Source: an uncultured Prevotella sp.
GTDB taxonomy: Bacteria > Bacteroidota > Bacteroidia > Bacteroidales > Bacteroidaceae
Direction: 5' to 3'
Assembly: GCA_900769275.1 (NCBI GenBank)
Contig: CAAGGA010000055.1
Location: 1-15,113, forward strand
DNA: 15,113 nt
A program made the translations under genes and the position numbers. Below, piece by piece: positions 1-8,523 of this stretch. How positions within the stretch are numbered: the stretch's first letter is position 1; every line of letters begins with the position of its first letter. The notes under the pieces were generated by a model. That model worked only from the letters and a program-made list of their open reading frames with translations, searched no databases and had not been told where the DNA came from.

Positions 1-56
1 CAACCAAACAACCAAACAACCAAACAACTAAACAACCAAACAACTAAACAACCAAA
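1..56. repeat. Octanucleotide tandem repeat array, 7 copies
   Basis: Seven contiguous 8-bp units on the plus strand have consensus CAACCAAA. Copies 4 and 6 read CAACTAAA and the other five are identical. The array touches the left window edge, so it may be longer. Its right end is directly against the TGA stop (57-59) of the minus-strand gene, so in the transcript it is TTTGGTTG repeats starting at the first base after the stop. The unit length is not a multiple of 3. It is noncoding for the gene seen here. Function unknown. Confidence 0.95.
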
Positions 57-2729
57 TCAGTTATTCTGTTCCAACGGATTGATTTTGCTATAGTCGAGAC
101 CTGTTCCGTCATCTGGTGCCGCTGGATTGGGGACGAGTGAGGGATACCTGTGGGAGTAACTGGCAGATGCCGGCAGATAGTGAACGTTGCACGGATGAGT
201 CCGTCCTATGGATGATTTGTTGTAATTGTATATGGCATAGTTCATCGCTTTCCACGGTGCAAGACCATAATATCCCTGCCGCATTGCCTCCGTCAGTATG
301 CCGTAAGGTTCGTTATTCTGCAACAGATTATCGTTGACAGCATTCATTACATACGTCTTTGCTCCACGTATATACTCCAAGCGGGAATAGTCATCCTTTA
401 TATTCGATACGGCATTGGCACCAGGAGAAAGGGACTTGTCGTAATAATTACACATGAAACGTCCAAAGACCGGTTTCTGATTCCACTGCTTCGTTGAGAC
501 CTGCATGGCATAAGAGATTTGAGGGGACAGGAACTTGTCAGCGGCATCCTCATAATCGCCAAGCAATGCTCCGCCGACAATTCCAACGGCTGCCTGCATA
601 CACCCCTGCATCGTGAGGTCATCCGCTATGCCTACAAGAGCCTTTCCCTCGGTTCCGATATGCTGGCAGCCTATGACATAGGAAGTTCCCATAAGGTGCG
701 ATGCTATACTTGCCCCGCTACTGTTGCCGAGAACGCTCACACCAATGATATACCCTCCGTTGGTTCCGTTGTCCAGAAGCATGACATTATGTGTCGAAGA
801 GATAGTAAGGTTACGTATTGCAGCCCCATCGGTATATCCGAAGAGGTGTCCCTCGGCAGTGTATAGATTACTTATCGTATGCCCCTGCCCGTCAAAGTTT
901 CCCTTAAAAGGCATTCCCTCGGACGTGCCTATCCGTGATATCAGCCAGTCGCTCAGGTCAAGGTCGGCATCAAGATATACGGTGAAGCGTCGGTTCAAAT
1001 CCTCATTATAGAAAGGATAACTGCCTCTCAGATAGTCCTCCTCAGAATATGCAGCCTTATCGGCATTTGCCGCATGATAGTGCTGATAGAATATATATCC
1101 TTTTTTCTCTGCCTCCTCTGTCGTTATCCACAATGTATCACTTCCGTCAGTTCCCTCATACCACCAGTTATATTTGTCAGATGTATTCAGGTCTTTGCGC
1201 TCCGGATTGACAATATCACGCTTCGCACGGTATAGACCAGTGATCATATTCGTCGCCGTAGCATTGACGAGATTGACAAACTCAAGGAATTCCTTTTCGT
1301 TCGTGATATGGAAAACGGGATTGAACACGTCACTCGTGCTTTGCGGGATAGCATCCTCTATAGCCTTCTTCCACCACAGATAATCATCGCTTGCAGATAC
1401 AGGTTTCCCGGGTTGCTTTCCCTCAAGCGTCTTCTCTTCGCTATCCTGTTCAGTCCACGAGAAATTATCATCGGCTGTTATGGTAAACGTTTTGTATCTG
1501 TACCCCACTCTGAACCTATAACTGTAACCGGCACGCAGGGGCAGACCCTCTGCATAAAGGGCATTTCCCTCCTCATCCTTAATATCAGAAAGGGTAAAGA
1601 TATGATAGTTGCCCTCCTTACCTGCGGTATTCTCCCCGTCACCGTTGTTCACATCCCTCAGCCATACCCTGAATCTCGTGCAAGCAGGAAGAACAAGCGT
1701 CTCACCCTGACGTGCCACATCGTCACTCATGTCGTAAGGAATGCTGATGAGGTAACAACTGTTGTACAGCTTATTGAAAACAGGACGCTTCACGTTAGCA
1801 CTGATATAATCGGCATCTCGAGTGCCGTAACAATAGAGGTCTGACACATCGGCATTCTCCAAGTCCTTGAAATCCTTGACTTCATCGTAATAGGAGGCAG
1901 TCATAGCCCTGAGGTGCAAGAGCTGAATATCTACTCCCGCTGGCATACACATTCTCTCATAGACCTCCATGACGCGCTGACACTCCTCCTTAGCCCGCTC
2001 ATCTGTCTTGCCCGCCTCATCGGCAGAGTTGTCGTTTTCCTCTGTGTCACTGTTGTCAGCACGCTTGTAGTCCTTCCAATCGGTGCATATCTCAACGGAA
2101 TGCAACTCATTGCCACTCTCTTTTACGGAGAAGACGATACGACAGCCGAGATGTTTCATCACGAGGGGAATTGCCTTGGTAGGTCCCGAGACGTTGCAAT
2201 AGTCGGAGATACAGAAATCCGGGTAATAGTAGTCCTTGTCGTCCGAATAAGCAGAATTGCCGAAGTTGCTTCGACTCCATGCCCAGAACCTTACGGTCTT
2301 GCCGTTGTCCCATGTAAGGGAGTCGGCATCTGTCTGCACAAATTCTTCCGCCTCTCCGCTACGTTTTCCTTTTTTCCCCGCTCTGACCTTCCAGTTGCGG
2401 TTAAGGAGAATGGACGTGCCGCTCGCTGTCTGCGTGGCGAGATGATAGGTGCGGTATTCCTCCGCTCTCCAACTTCCATTCTCCCAATACTCCCTGAAGA
2501 TGCGCATCAGTTCATAGTCATTGAACATGCCCGAGTCATCATAATAGCCACGCGTGGCAGAGAGATAGGCATCAGCGACAGAAGCATTGAAATCCACAGC
2601 CCTGCCTATAAGCTCCTGCTGCTCCGCGCTGAGTATTTCATCGCTTTCGTCGCTGCACGATAGCATCATGCAACAGGACATCAGGAGTGAAGCAAAAAAG
2701 TATAGATATATGTATTTTGTTTTCCTCAT
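57..2729 (-). CDS. Large fimbrillin-like surface lipoprotein with C-terminal GLUG/beta-helix region (putative adhesin)
   Basis: 890 aa. A signal peptide at 1-24 ends in a lipobox with lipidated Cys25, followed by Ser-Asp-Glu-Ser-Asp-Glu, which resembles the acidic export signal of Bacteroidota surface lipoproteins. Residues about 45-427 look like a divergent fimbrillin unit: Ala-Thr-Arg at 58-60, a Trp-containing strand at 138-151, a KH strand at 192-203, and a closing strand (Ala-Gly-Tyr-Ser-Tyr at 400-404, ITAD at 417-420, Trp425). From about 473 a different region begins with an 'ITN-x-EF-xx-F' helix, then a GLUG-type repeat at 608-622 (FxGxFDGxGHTISNL) and Gly-rich repeats, suggesting a beta-helix. 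The mature chain has about 12 further cysteines, which is many for this family. The C-terminus has an RYP-x-L-x-P motif at 861-866 also found in the next gene upstream, whose stop lies only 5 bp away, so the two are probably co-transcribed. The adhesin role is inferred from architecture. Confidence 0.85.
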   Translation of the reverse strand: MRKTKYIYLYFFASLLMSCCMMLSCSDESDEILSAEQQELIGRAVDFNASVADAYLSATRGYYDDSGMFNDYELMRIFREYWENGSWRAEEYRTYHLATQTASGTSILLNRNWKVRAGKKGKRSGEAEEFVQTDADSLTWDNGKTVRFWAWSRSNFGNSAYSDDKDYYYPDFCISDYCNVSGPTKAIPLVMKHLGCRIVFSVKESGNELHSVEICTDWKDYKRADNSDTEENDNSADEAGKTDERAKEECQRVMEVYERMCMPAGVDIQLLHLRAMTASYYDEVKDFKDLENADVSDLYCYGTRDADYISANVKRPVFNKLYNSCYLISIPYDMSDDVARQGETLVLPACTRFRVWLRDVNNGDGENTAGKEGNYHIFTLSDIKDEEGNALYAEGLPLRAGYSYRFRVGYRYKTFTITADDNFSWTEQDSEEKTLEGKQPGKPVSASDDYLWWKKAIEDAIPQSTSDVFNPVFHITNEKEFLEFVNLVNATATNMITGLYRAKRDIVNPERKDLNTSDKYNWWYEGTDGSDTLWITTEEAEKKGYIFYQHYHAANADKAAYSEEDYLRGSYPFYNEDLNRRFTVYLDADLDLSDWLISRIGTSEGMPFKGNFDGQGHTISNLYTAEGHLFGYTDGAAIRNLTISSTHNVMLLDNGTNGGYIIGVSVLGNSSGASIASHLMGTSYVIGCQHIGTEGKALVGIADDLTMQGCMQAAVGIVGGALLGDYEDAADKFLSPQISYAMQVSTKQWNQKPVFGRFMCNYYDKSLSPGANAVSNIKDDYSRLEYIRGAKTYVMNAVNDNLLQNNEPYGILTEAMRQGYYGLAPWKAMNYAIYNYNKSSIGRTHPCNVHYLPASASYSHRYPSLVPNPAAPDDGTGLDYSKINPLEQNN

Positions 2730-2734
2730 AATTA

Positions 2735-5164
2735 TTATTCTGTTTTCTTTGCAGGATTATGGCCATCCTCGTATGGAGGGAGTTCGGGAATGAGGTCGGG
2801 GTATCTGCTGCCGTTTTCCCAGCAGTTCTGCACATTGCCTGTTAACTTCGCCCCATCCTTGAACAGCCTGCCATTGACCCTGAGATTAAGGATTTCCGCA
2901 CGCCATCCGTTTCTGTCATTACAATACGGAATCCAGAAATCATGTGCATTATATTTCTCGAAGTGGACATTTGCCTCCCATACCACATCGGTAGCGTTGC
3001 GGTCAAGAGCGAGTTCCTGATTCGTAATATAGTTGCCGTCAAGACCCTCAAAGAGAGCGGTGCTGCCAATGCGCCTTGCATAGAAAGTCCATGAGCGAGG
3101 GTTGTATTCTTCGTATGTATCACCATTACAGATGTAGTAAGTGATGTCGTCAGCCATAATATCGGCAAGCGAAGGAGTAACCTGCGTCATCATGCCGCCA
3201 CCTGCCGGTATTTGTGCATCCGCTGAGCGAGTAAATCTCTCCGAGGGCTTTGCCTGCGCTGTTTCCTCGCTGACATACAGTTTCGGCAACTGGAACTGTA
3301 TGTATTCACTTCCCTCCTTTATATATATGCCATCCGGGTACAAGGAATAATCCCTTGTCGCCTCGTAGATAGGAGATTCCGCACCAGTAAAGGTTATCGT
3401 ATGGTCCTGAGCGTCAAGATGCCCTGTGAAGACAAAGCCCGAGGGCAGTTGCGAGGCATCAATCGTGATGTCCTTCAGCAGTACGAAATAGTCACCGTGA
3501 TGCTCTCCGCCCTTGTATGCCTGCGCAAAGCGGCTTATCCATTCCCTTTCCGAGATATATTGACCTGCCTCGACAGTACCGTCACCGTTATACTTTCCGC
3601 CATCCGTAATATTATCGTTGTCTATTGTCTCACCACAGATGAAAGCACGCTGCCAACTTGAGCCTGCCTTTGAGAGCGTATTGACGTTGGTGTTGTCTAT
3701 TCCGTAATAGTCATCGGAAGAGACCGTCTCTATCCATTTCTCGGCTCCCGAACTGCTGTAATCCACCTGCTCGCGTGAAATCTGTAGATACACCACGGTC
3801 TGATAGTTGGCATCGAGGTCGAAAGTAAACTCTTTCTCGTAGTGAAGACCATTGTCAAGACTTATCTCGAAGTATATCTTGTTAGTAAGGTTATAGTACC
3901 ATTGCTTTGTCTTCTTTTCCGTAAACTCCTCGTCATACATCACATTATCCACGGCAGTATATGTCGGGCGGACGATGGCATCATATACAGGAACCTTCCC
4001 ATAGTCTATGCGGGAATAGCCGCAGGTTTCCTCCGCTCTTCTGTGTGCCTCTGGGGTGTCACTGCCTTTCAGCGCATTGCTGTAGGCTTCATGAATCTGT
4101 TTCCATTCTAAGGAAGAGGGGAAGAGCGTTGCCTGCGTACTGGCAGAGCCTTGTATCTTCCTGTAGGCATAGAAGTTTTCTGCCAAAGACTTGTTGGAAG
4201 AATAGTCATAACTGCCCATTTCTCCGTCAAAATGAGGTATGACCTTGCGGGCAGTTTCCCATATCGGTGTCAGCGTATGTACCTGTGTCGTCTTATTATA
4301 GTCATCCCTCACCTCTTTCAGCACATCGACGTTACAAAACCTGAACTCTGTCGTAGTGGCATCCTCCGTCTCCGTGTCCTCTCCCTGCGCATTCTTTTTG
4401 TATCCTTTCAGCTTCACTCCCTCGAGTTCCGGGTCGATGAGCAAAAAAGTCAGCACACGCGCCAGACGATGCTTGAAAGGCAGTTTTATACGCTGCACCG
4501 TAGCATTGATGTTACAGTTGGCAGGCATACCGAGATAGTGTGAGAGCAGGGTGTAGTTGCCAAGTTGTGCATCAGTGCCTGTGGATGTGTCATCATGCTG
4601 GTCTGTGGTGAGATTTTCTGCTTTCTGTATTGATTCTCCCATGCTATATTGAAAATCTCTCAGGCGCATCGGCACATGCACGCCCTCAAAGGTATGTGAA
4701 CCGTTGCCGTGCCAACAGGCATCAACATCGGTAGGCGCACCGTTGTCTTTGTCACGGTATTTGAACGTATAGACAGCGTAATTGCTGACCTCGTCACGCA
4801 CTACGCTACCATCTTCACGTGTCAGTAATTTCAGGATAGCCACCTGTCGGCTGCCAGCTGCTTCGTTGGTCTTGCAGTATGTGATGTCCAGACCTTGGCT
4901 CAGCGGCTGTATCAACCAAGAGATGGAGTCGGCTGCCACGCTTGGGCGGTAAGTCTCCTCTCCCATGTCTTCCACAGCACGCGTTATCCCCTCTGTCTGT
5001 CCGGTCGATGACGTGAGGGTCAGGATATCTGTCTCTATCCCTCCGAGACGGATAACGTCACCTCGTTCTTCCGTCTCATCTCCTGTATCTGAAACTATGT
5101 CGGAACAGCCTGCCATCATTATGGCAAGCATCATATATATTATTATGCTTCGGAGTGTGGGCAT
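2735..5164 (-). CDS. Large fimbrillin-like surface lipoprotein (putative adhesin, possibly DUF4906-type)
   Basis: 809 aa. A signal peptide at 1-19 ends in Ala-Gly-Cys20, followed by an acidic, Asp/Glu-rich stretch (21-36). The N-terminal half carries fimbrillin landmarks: Ile-Thr-Arg-Ala at 60-63, a PFKH-x-LAR strand at 229-235, and a closing strand near 453-477 where the usual DW is replaced by Lys-Trp (Trp477). From about 537 a second region begins with an 'ISEREW' helix and a degenerate GLUG-like turn at 577-590 (FVFTGHLDAQDHTI). It ends with an RYP-x-L-x-P motif at 787-792 shared with the neighbouring 57-2729 product. I recall large Bacteroidales lipoproteins of this kind annotated as DUF4906, but I could not test this. 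The 111-bp leader holds a perfect hairpin and an A8 tract. The start is the ATG that begins the signal peptide. Likely a pilus-associated or tip adhesin, by inference. Confidence 0.83.
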   Translation of the reverse strand: MPTLRSIIIYMMLAIMMAGCSDIVSDTGDETEERGDVIRLGGIETDILTLTSSTGQTEGITRAVEDMGEETYRPSVAADSISWLIQPLSQGLDITYCKTNEAAGSRQVAILKLLTREDGSVVRDEVSNYAVYTFKYRDKDNGAPTDVDACWHGNGSHTFEGVHVPMRLRDFQYSMGESIQKAENLTTDQHDDTSTGTDAQLGNYTLLSHYLGMPANCNINATVQRIKLPFKHRLARVLTFLLIDPELEGVKLKGYKKNAQGEDTETEDATTTEFRFCNVDVLKEVRDDYNKTTQVHTLTPIWETARKVIPHFDGEMGSYDYSSNKSLAENFYAYRKIQGSASTQATLFPSSLEWKQIHEAYSNALKGSDTPEAHRRAEETCGYSRIDYGKVPVYDAIVRPTYTAVDNVMYDEEFTEKKTKQWYYNLTNKIYFEISLDNGLHYEKEFTFDLDANYQTVVYLQISREQVDYSSSGAEKWIETVSSDDYYGIDNTNVNTLSKAGSSWQRAFICGETIDNDNITDGGKYNGDGTVEAGQYISEREWISRFAQAYKGGEHHGDYFVLLKDITIDASQLPSGFVFTGHLDAQDHTITFTGAESPIYEATRDYSLYPDGIYIKEGSEYIQFQLPKLYVSEETAQAKPSERFTRSADAQIPAGGGMMTQVTPSLADIMADDITYYICNGDTYEEYNPRSWTFYARRIGSTALFEGLDGNYITNQELALDRNATDVVWEANVHFEKYNAHDFWIPYCNDRNGWRAEILNLRVNGRLFKDGAKLTGNVQNCWENGSRYPDLIPELPPYEDGHNPAKKTE

Positions 5165-5171
5165 CTCTTTC

Positions 5172-5179
5172 TTTTTTTT
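5172..5179 (-). repeat. A8 homopolymer in the leader, 7 nt before the start codon
   Basis: Eight consecutive T on the plus strand (A8 in the transcript) end 7 nt before the ATG at 5164. A-rich leaders are common in Bacteroidota, which make little use of Shine-Dalgarno sequences, so this may act as the ribosome-binding context. Because it is a homopolymer at translation-initiation distance, slippage could tune expression. The second gene with the same hairpin leader has an equivalent A8. Confidence 0.7.
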
Positions 5180-5201
5180 CTTGGGGGATTCTTCTTCTGT
5201 G

Positions 5202-5222
5202 TTCTTCGATCTGGTCGAAGAA
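5202..5222. repeat. Intergenic palindrome/hairpin, copy 1 (8-bp stems, 5-nt loop)
   Basis: Perfect inverted repeat with arms TTCTTCGA (5202-5209) and TCGAAGAA (5215-5222) around loop TCTGG. It lies in the 111-bp spacer, 37 nt before the start of the 2735-5164 gene. No U-run follows on either strand, so it is unlikely to be a rho-independent terminator. A nearly identical palindrome sits at 11966-11986 in the same orientation, with a compensatory change in the outermost pair. It could be an RNA leader structure, a REP-like repeat or a protein-binding site. Confidence 0.85.
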
Positions 5223-5275
5223 TACCAGCTATTGCTATATTATTGGATATGAGGGGGGATTTCTGCTATCTGTTG

Positions 5276-8200
5276 TCATTCCGCTGTCCATAACGGTGTG
5301 ATGCTGTTCTTCGCGCCGATGGCATCATTTTCGGTGACAGTATTGATGCGATAGCCTGTTCCCTTTGACTCGGCTGTCCACCAGTTACCCTCATTGCCTT
5401 TTGCCATGCCGTTGTAAAAATCGTTTGAGGACGTAGCTGAGATATAGGCAGTGAATCCTATTATTCCGCCTTTCCGCTGCTCATTGTCATTACCAGTTTC
5501 CCACCAACTGCTGCAGTCGGTGATGGTGAGTTGTGGGATATACTCTTTGTTGACCACGACCTTGCGTATCGTTCCTCCGACAATGCCGCCATAGTAGCAT
5601 TTCTCAATATCTGAGGATTCGTTGGCTGGCATGAGTTTTCCGTTGTACTGGCAGCGTGTGACGGTTGCCTTGCCCGCACATGCCACGATGCCACCGGCAT
5701 AGTTGCGGGCGTCCTTCGTCTTGTTGCTGTTGTATGGCAGCCACATCCTCACACTGACATCCAACTTGCAATCCTCCACCACGGCATCATCATAAGCATA
5801 CACTACGAGCCCGGCAGGTGTGGCAGACTGGACATACGTGTCGCCAGCTCCTGTCACCCTGATATTCGACAGCCGTGCATTTTTTCCTTTTACAGCATAT
5901 CCGAGAGGGGCTATTGCATCCGCACCGCTATACGCTGTCTGATCGTCGGCTATACCAGGATGTGCCACTACGGGTCTGTCAAGATACAGCACAAGGTTTT
6001 TCACCTCACCCATGATATTGGTGAAGAGCATCGGAGCAGTGGTGACGGTGGTCACGTATCCCTCATTCGGTGCTTTGCTCCAATACGTCACGGTACTATG
6101 CTCTTTGTCAGGAGTGCCGGTCAGCGTTATGGTGCAGTCGTTGCCGTCAAGCGAGAAGACCATATTGCCATTACTATGCTCACCCACCAAGTCCAGATTA
6201 TCATCCTGCACACCGTAAATCCACGTTTCGCTGTTAACCGTGAAACTATCCGATATCCTGTAACTGTAGTCTGACCGATTATACTGTGCCGTAAGGAGCA
6301 ACGCAAGCTCCTCCTGATTGTCAATGACGGCATTGAAACGGGAGTTCCAAATATTGACATTTGTCGCTGCATCATCGTTGATGCTATTGAGTGCTATTGT
6401 AGGCCATGCGTTGTTGTATGCCCTCACGTCCGTTGGATTGCCGTCAGTGTCGGCAAGGATATTCTTGAAATTATCGGGATTCTGGCTGATGGTCATGCCG
6501 TAGGTGAACGTATTGTTCGTGATGCGCCCTGCCGTGAGTCCGACAATACCTCCTCCTTTCACGTTGTTACGACCCGAATCATCCCTCACTGATGCTGTCA
6601 CGGTGCAGTCATCTATGATTGGCATAACGTTCCTGTTGCTTTCATTGTAGATATTCCTTGCTGCTATTCCTCCGATGTAAACAGTCTGACGATCCTCAAC
6701 CGTGCCACTATAGCAGACGGGGATATCAGAAGTACAACGGAAAATGGTGCCGTGGTTTACCTCCACCACGCCTGCAAGAGTTACCATGCCTTTCCTCTCG
6801 GCATTCCCTGCTGTCGTTACATTAAGTCGTTCTATGGTGCCGTTGTTGTTCAGTGCTATGGTGGCATCTACCATTGCATTGTCCACCAGCCTTACAGTAC
6901 CATTGGTTATGGTTCCCGATTGTGATATATTTGAGAACAGCCTTTCACTTGTGGAAAGCGTAGCCCCAGCTAAGTTCAGCGTGGCATTCAGGTCATATTT
7001 GCTATCCCAGATACCGTTGTAATCAAGGTCCATAGTCTGCGGTCCGATAATTCCCACCATGCCCGCCTTGTTGGTTTTCGGGGAACTGAGGAAGTCGATG
7101 AGTTCCTGCTTGGAGTTGATGGTTATCGGGTCTCCCTCCTGTCCGTAGTCATCACAGACGGTGGATGTAGCCACCTCCGTCCAGTCCTCCACCCAAGCAG
7201 TGATGAGCACCATACGGCTTTTTCGGGAAAGTGTCGCCGTTATGGTAAGATGTTGTCCGGCTTTCAGGTCATAGACCTTCATTGCCTCCACGGCAGAGTC
7301 ATAGTTTTCGTTGGCAGGATTGAGTGAAGCCTCATAGTTGTAGTCATTGGCAGGGGCGAAAGAGAATCTCTGCCCCGACAGCGACACCTCTGCTATCTTC
7401 TGCTCTGCGTCATAATGATGCGGCAACACGATGGCATCAAAGCGTGTAGTGCTGTCAGTACAGGCCTCGCCGTTCTTGTCTTTGGTGTATTCTATTGTCT
7501 CGCCCTGCTCCCATGGTGCCGTGATGCGCAGTTCTTCATTCGTCTCATCATAGCTTGTGACAGAGGCCGAGATATTGTTCTTGCCTCCCTTATAATATAA
7601 TTGTTCGCGCGTGACACCGTCGTCAGCCTTTAGGATAACGGTTATCCATGCCCTTTGATGCCTCATGTAAAGCGGAACTTTCCTGAAAGACTCACCAGTC
7701 TCTCCCTCCACCATAAGTCCCGACAACTGCTGCGAGAGTTTATTGTCTTCATACCATTCTTTCGCCGTGCGGTAGTTTATGTTATTCACATCGTCTTTCT
7801 CATTGCCGTCGTCATCACCACCCTGCCATATCGGGAGATAGGAATAACCCTTGATATGGTCCATGCCGAGCCATTTCTGCTGGCTGTCCTGTTCGGGAGA
7901 AAGAGAGAAAGAATTTGCCTCGGCTGTAAATCCCCAACGGCTGACGTTGTCCTGCCAATAGAGCGGTGTCGCCCCCTCCCTCAACTGAAGTGTGCCGTCA
8001 TAGTCTGCGGGTGACGTACCATCAGTGACACGGGGGAGGAAAGTAGTGCTGCCGTGCGGGGTATCCTCGTTCTCACGATACATACTGACCGTGAGCACAT
8101 ACTCCCTGTTTATAGGTTTATAGGCTTTAATGCCCTCCTCCCATTCACTCCTGACAGAGCGTGTAGATGCGGTGTGGTCAGGCACGAGAGTCGTGAACCT

Positions 8201-8347
8201 CACCTCCTCACCCTCGCTAATAGCATTGTCTCCGCTCAGTGCGTCTATGATGTCCGAGCAACCGACTGACATGAACGAGCCCATGATAAGGCAAGTGCAT
8301 ATCAGCAGTCTGTTCACAATCCTTATATGATTCTTTCCTGTAAGCAT
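5276..8347 (-). CDS. Giant fimbrillin-like lipoprotein with duplicated beta-helix/GLUG-like C-terminal region (putative tip adhesin)
   Basis: 1023 aa, the largest product here. The signal peptide ends at Val-Gly-Cys30, followed by SDIID. Residues about 45-390 form a fimbrillin-like unit: STR at 61-63, LYWQD at 129-133, a MRHQRAW strand at 228-234, and a closing strand ending EDW at 387-389. The rest looks like two successive beta-helix blocks, each opened by a similar 'xIxNxQELxxxL' helix (about 408-420 and 674-686). They are followed by Gly-rich turns of GGI(V/I/A)(G/A) type at 559, 599, 885, 920 and 960, and 'LFxNI' turns near 470 and 774. GLUG-type repeats occur in secreted adhesins. The spacer upstream (8348-8563) is the longest in the window and is full of repeats, so this gene could be separately regulated. 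The adhesin role is inferred from architecture; no enzymatic motif is recognised. Confidence 0.85.
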   Translation of the reverse strand: MLTGKNHIRIVNRLLICTCLIMGSFMSVGCSDIIDALSGDNAISEGEEVRFTTLVPDHTASTRSVRSEWEEGIKAYKPINREYVLTVSMYRENEDTPHGSTTFLPRVTDGTSPADYDGTLQLREGATPLYWQDNVSRWGFTAEANSFSLSPEQDSQQKWLGMDHIKGYSYLPIWQGGDDDGNEKDDVNNINYRTAKEWYEDNKLSQQLSGLMVEGETGESFRKVPLYMRHQRAWITVILKADDGVTREQLYYKGGKNNISASVTSYDETNEELRITAPWEQGETIEYTKDKNGEACTDSTTRFDAIVLPHHYDAEQKIAEVSLSGQRFSFAPANDYNYEASLNPANENYDSAVEAMKVYDLKAGQHLTITATLSRKSRMVLITAWVEDWTEVATSTVCDDYGQEGDPITINSKQELIDFLSSPKTNKAGMVGIIGPQTMDLDYNGIWDSKYDLNATLNLAGATLSTSERLFSNISQSGTITNGTVRLVDNAMVDATIALNNNGTIERLNVTTAGNAERKGMVTLAGVVEVNHGTIFRCTSDIPVCYSGTVEDRQTVYIGGIAARNIYNESNRNVMPIIDDCTVTASVRDDSGRNNVKGGGIVGLTAGRITNNTFTYGMTISQNPDNFKNILADTDGNPTDVRAYNNAWPTIALNSINDDAATNVNIWNSRFNAVIDNQEELALLLTAQYNRSDYSYRISDSFTVNSETWIYGVQDDNLDLVGEHSNGNMVFSLDGNDCTITLTGTPDKEHSTVTYWSKAPNEGYVTTVTTAPMLFTNIMGEVKNLVLYLDRPVVAHPGIADDQTAYSGADAIAPLGYAVKGKNARLSNIRVTGAGDTYVQSATPAGLVVYAYDDAVVEDCKLDVSVRMWLPYNSNKTKDARNYAGGIVACAGKATVTRCQYNGKLMPANESSDIEKCYYGGIVGGTIRKVVVNKEYIPQLTITDCSSWWETGNDNEQRKGGIIGFTAYISATSSNDFYNGMAKGNEGNWWTAESKGTGYRINTVTENDAIGAKNSITPLWTAE

Positions 8348-8356
8348 CGGAATTAG

Positions 8357-8385
8357 TCGTTAACTGAAGTTTCGCTGGGCTCAAC
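8357..8385 (-). repeat. Direct repeat, left copy, next to the adhesin start
   Basis: 29-bp sequence beginning TCGTTAA and containing the core CGCTGGGC. It aligns with 8524-8562 in the same orientation: the shared TCGTTAA, then about 20 of 23 positions, with 9 extra bases in the other copy. It lies 9 nt upstream of the giant adhesin's ATG. It contains its own small inverted repeat, GAAGTT (8366-8371) and, just past its end, AACTTC (8383-8388). Confidence 0.8.
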
Positions 8386-8388
8386 TTC

Positions 8389-8478
8389 TTCGGTTTTAAG
8401 GTTATATGGTTGTACGGTCGCTTCGTTTTTACGGAGGTTACGCTATATTCTGCATAACCGCATAACCGTAAAACCGCA
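8389..8478. repeat. Long imperfect inverted repeat made of opposed octamer arrays
   Basis: Arms 8389-8417 and 8450-8478 can pair over about 29 positions with a few mismatches or G-U pairs, leaving a 32-nt loop. The best block is 8391-8405 against 8462-8476, with 14 of 15 pairs. The left arm has GGTT exactly every 8 bp (8392, 8400, 8408, with GGTC at 8416). The right arm has AACC every 8 bp (8456, 8464, 8472, 8480). The regular period lets several pairing registers form. In the transcript this would be a large stem-loop in the adhesin's leader. No U-run follows it. Confidence 0.75.
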
Positions 8479-8486
8479 TAACCGTA
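8455..8486. repeat. Octanucleotide tandem array, 4 copies (TAACCGYA)
   Basis: Four contiguous 8-bp units read TAACCGCA, TAACCGTA, AAACCGCA and TAACCGTA. They also form a 16-bp unit repeated twice with one difference. The unit length and AACC core match the seven-copy CAACCAAA array at 1-56, suggesting a common type of octamer repeat in this genome. Confidence 0.85.
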
Positions 8487-8523
8487 TGAAACTAAGCGGG
8501 GTCAATAACTTGCGAAAGTTGAA

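Noticed and set aside
1..56. CRISPR-like array
   Set aside because: Units are 8 bp with no spacers; it is a simple tandem repeat.
519..2663. Plus-strand open frames opposite the 57-2729 gene, including one of 249 codons at 1914-2663
   Set aside because: They overlap a strongly supported minus-strand gene, lack convincing starts and resemble no known family; they are antisense shadows.
5202..5222. Rho-independent terminator
   Set aside because: The stem is clear but no U-run follows on either strand. The same holds for 11966-11986 and for the long stem at 8389-8478.
8389..8478. Invertible promoter flanked by inverted repeats
   Set aside because: The loop is only 32 bp, no promoter-like element was found in it, and the arms are imperfect periodic repeats rather than a defined recombinase site. 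No recombinase gene is in the window.
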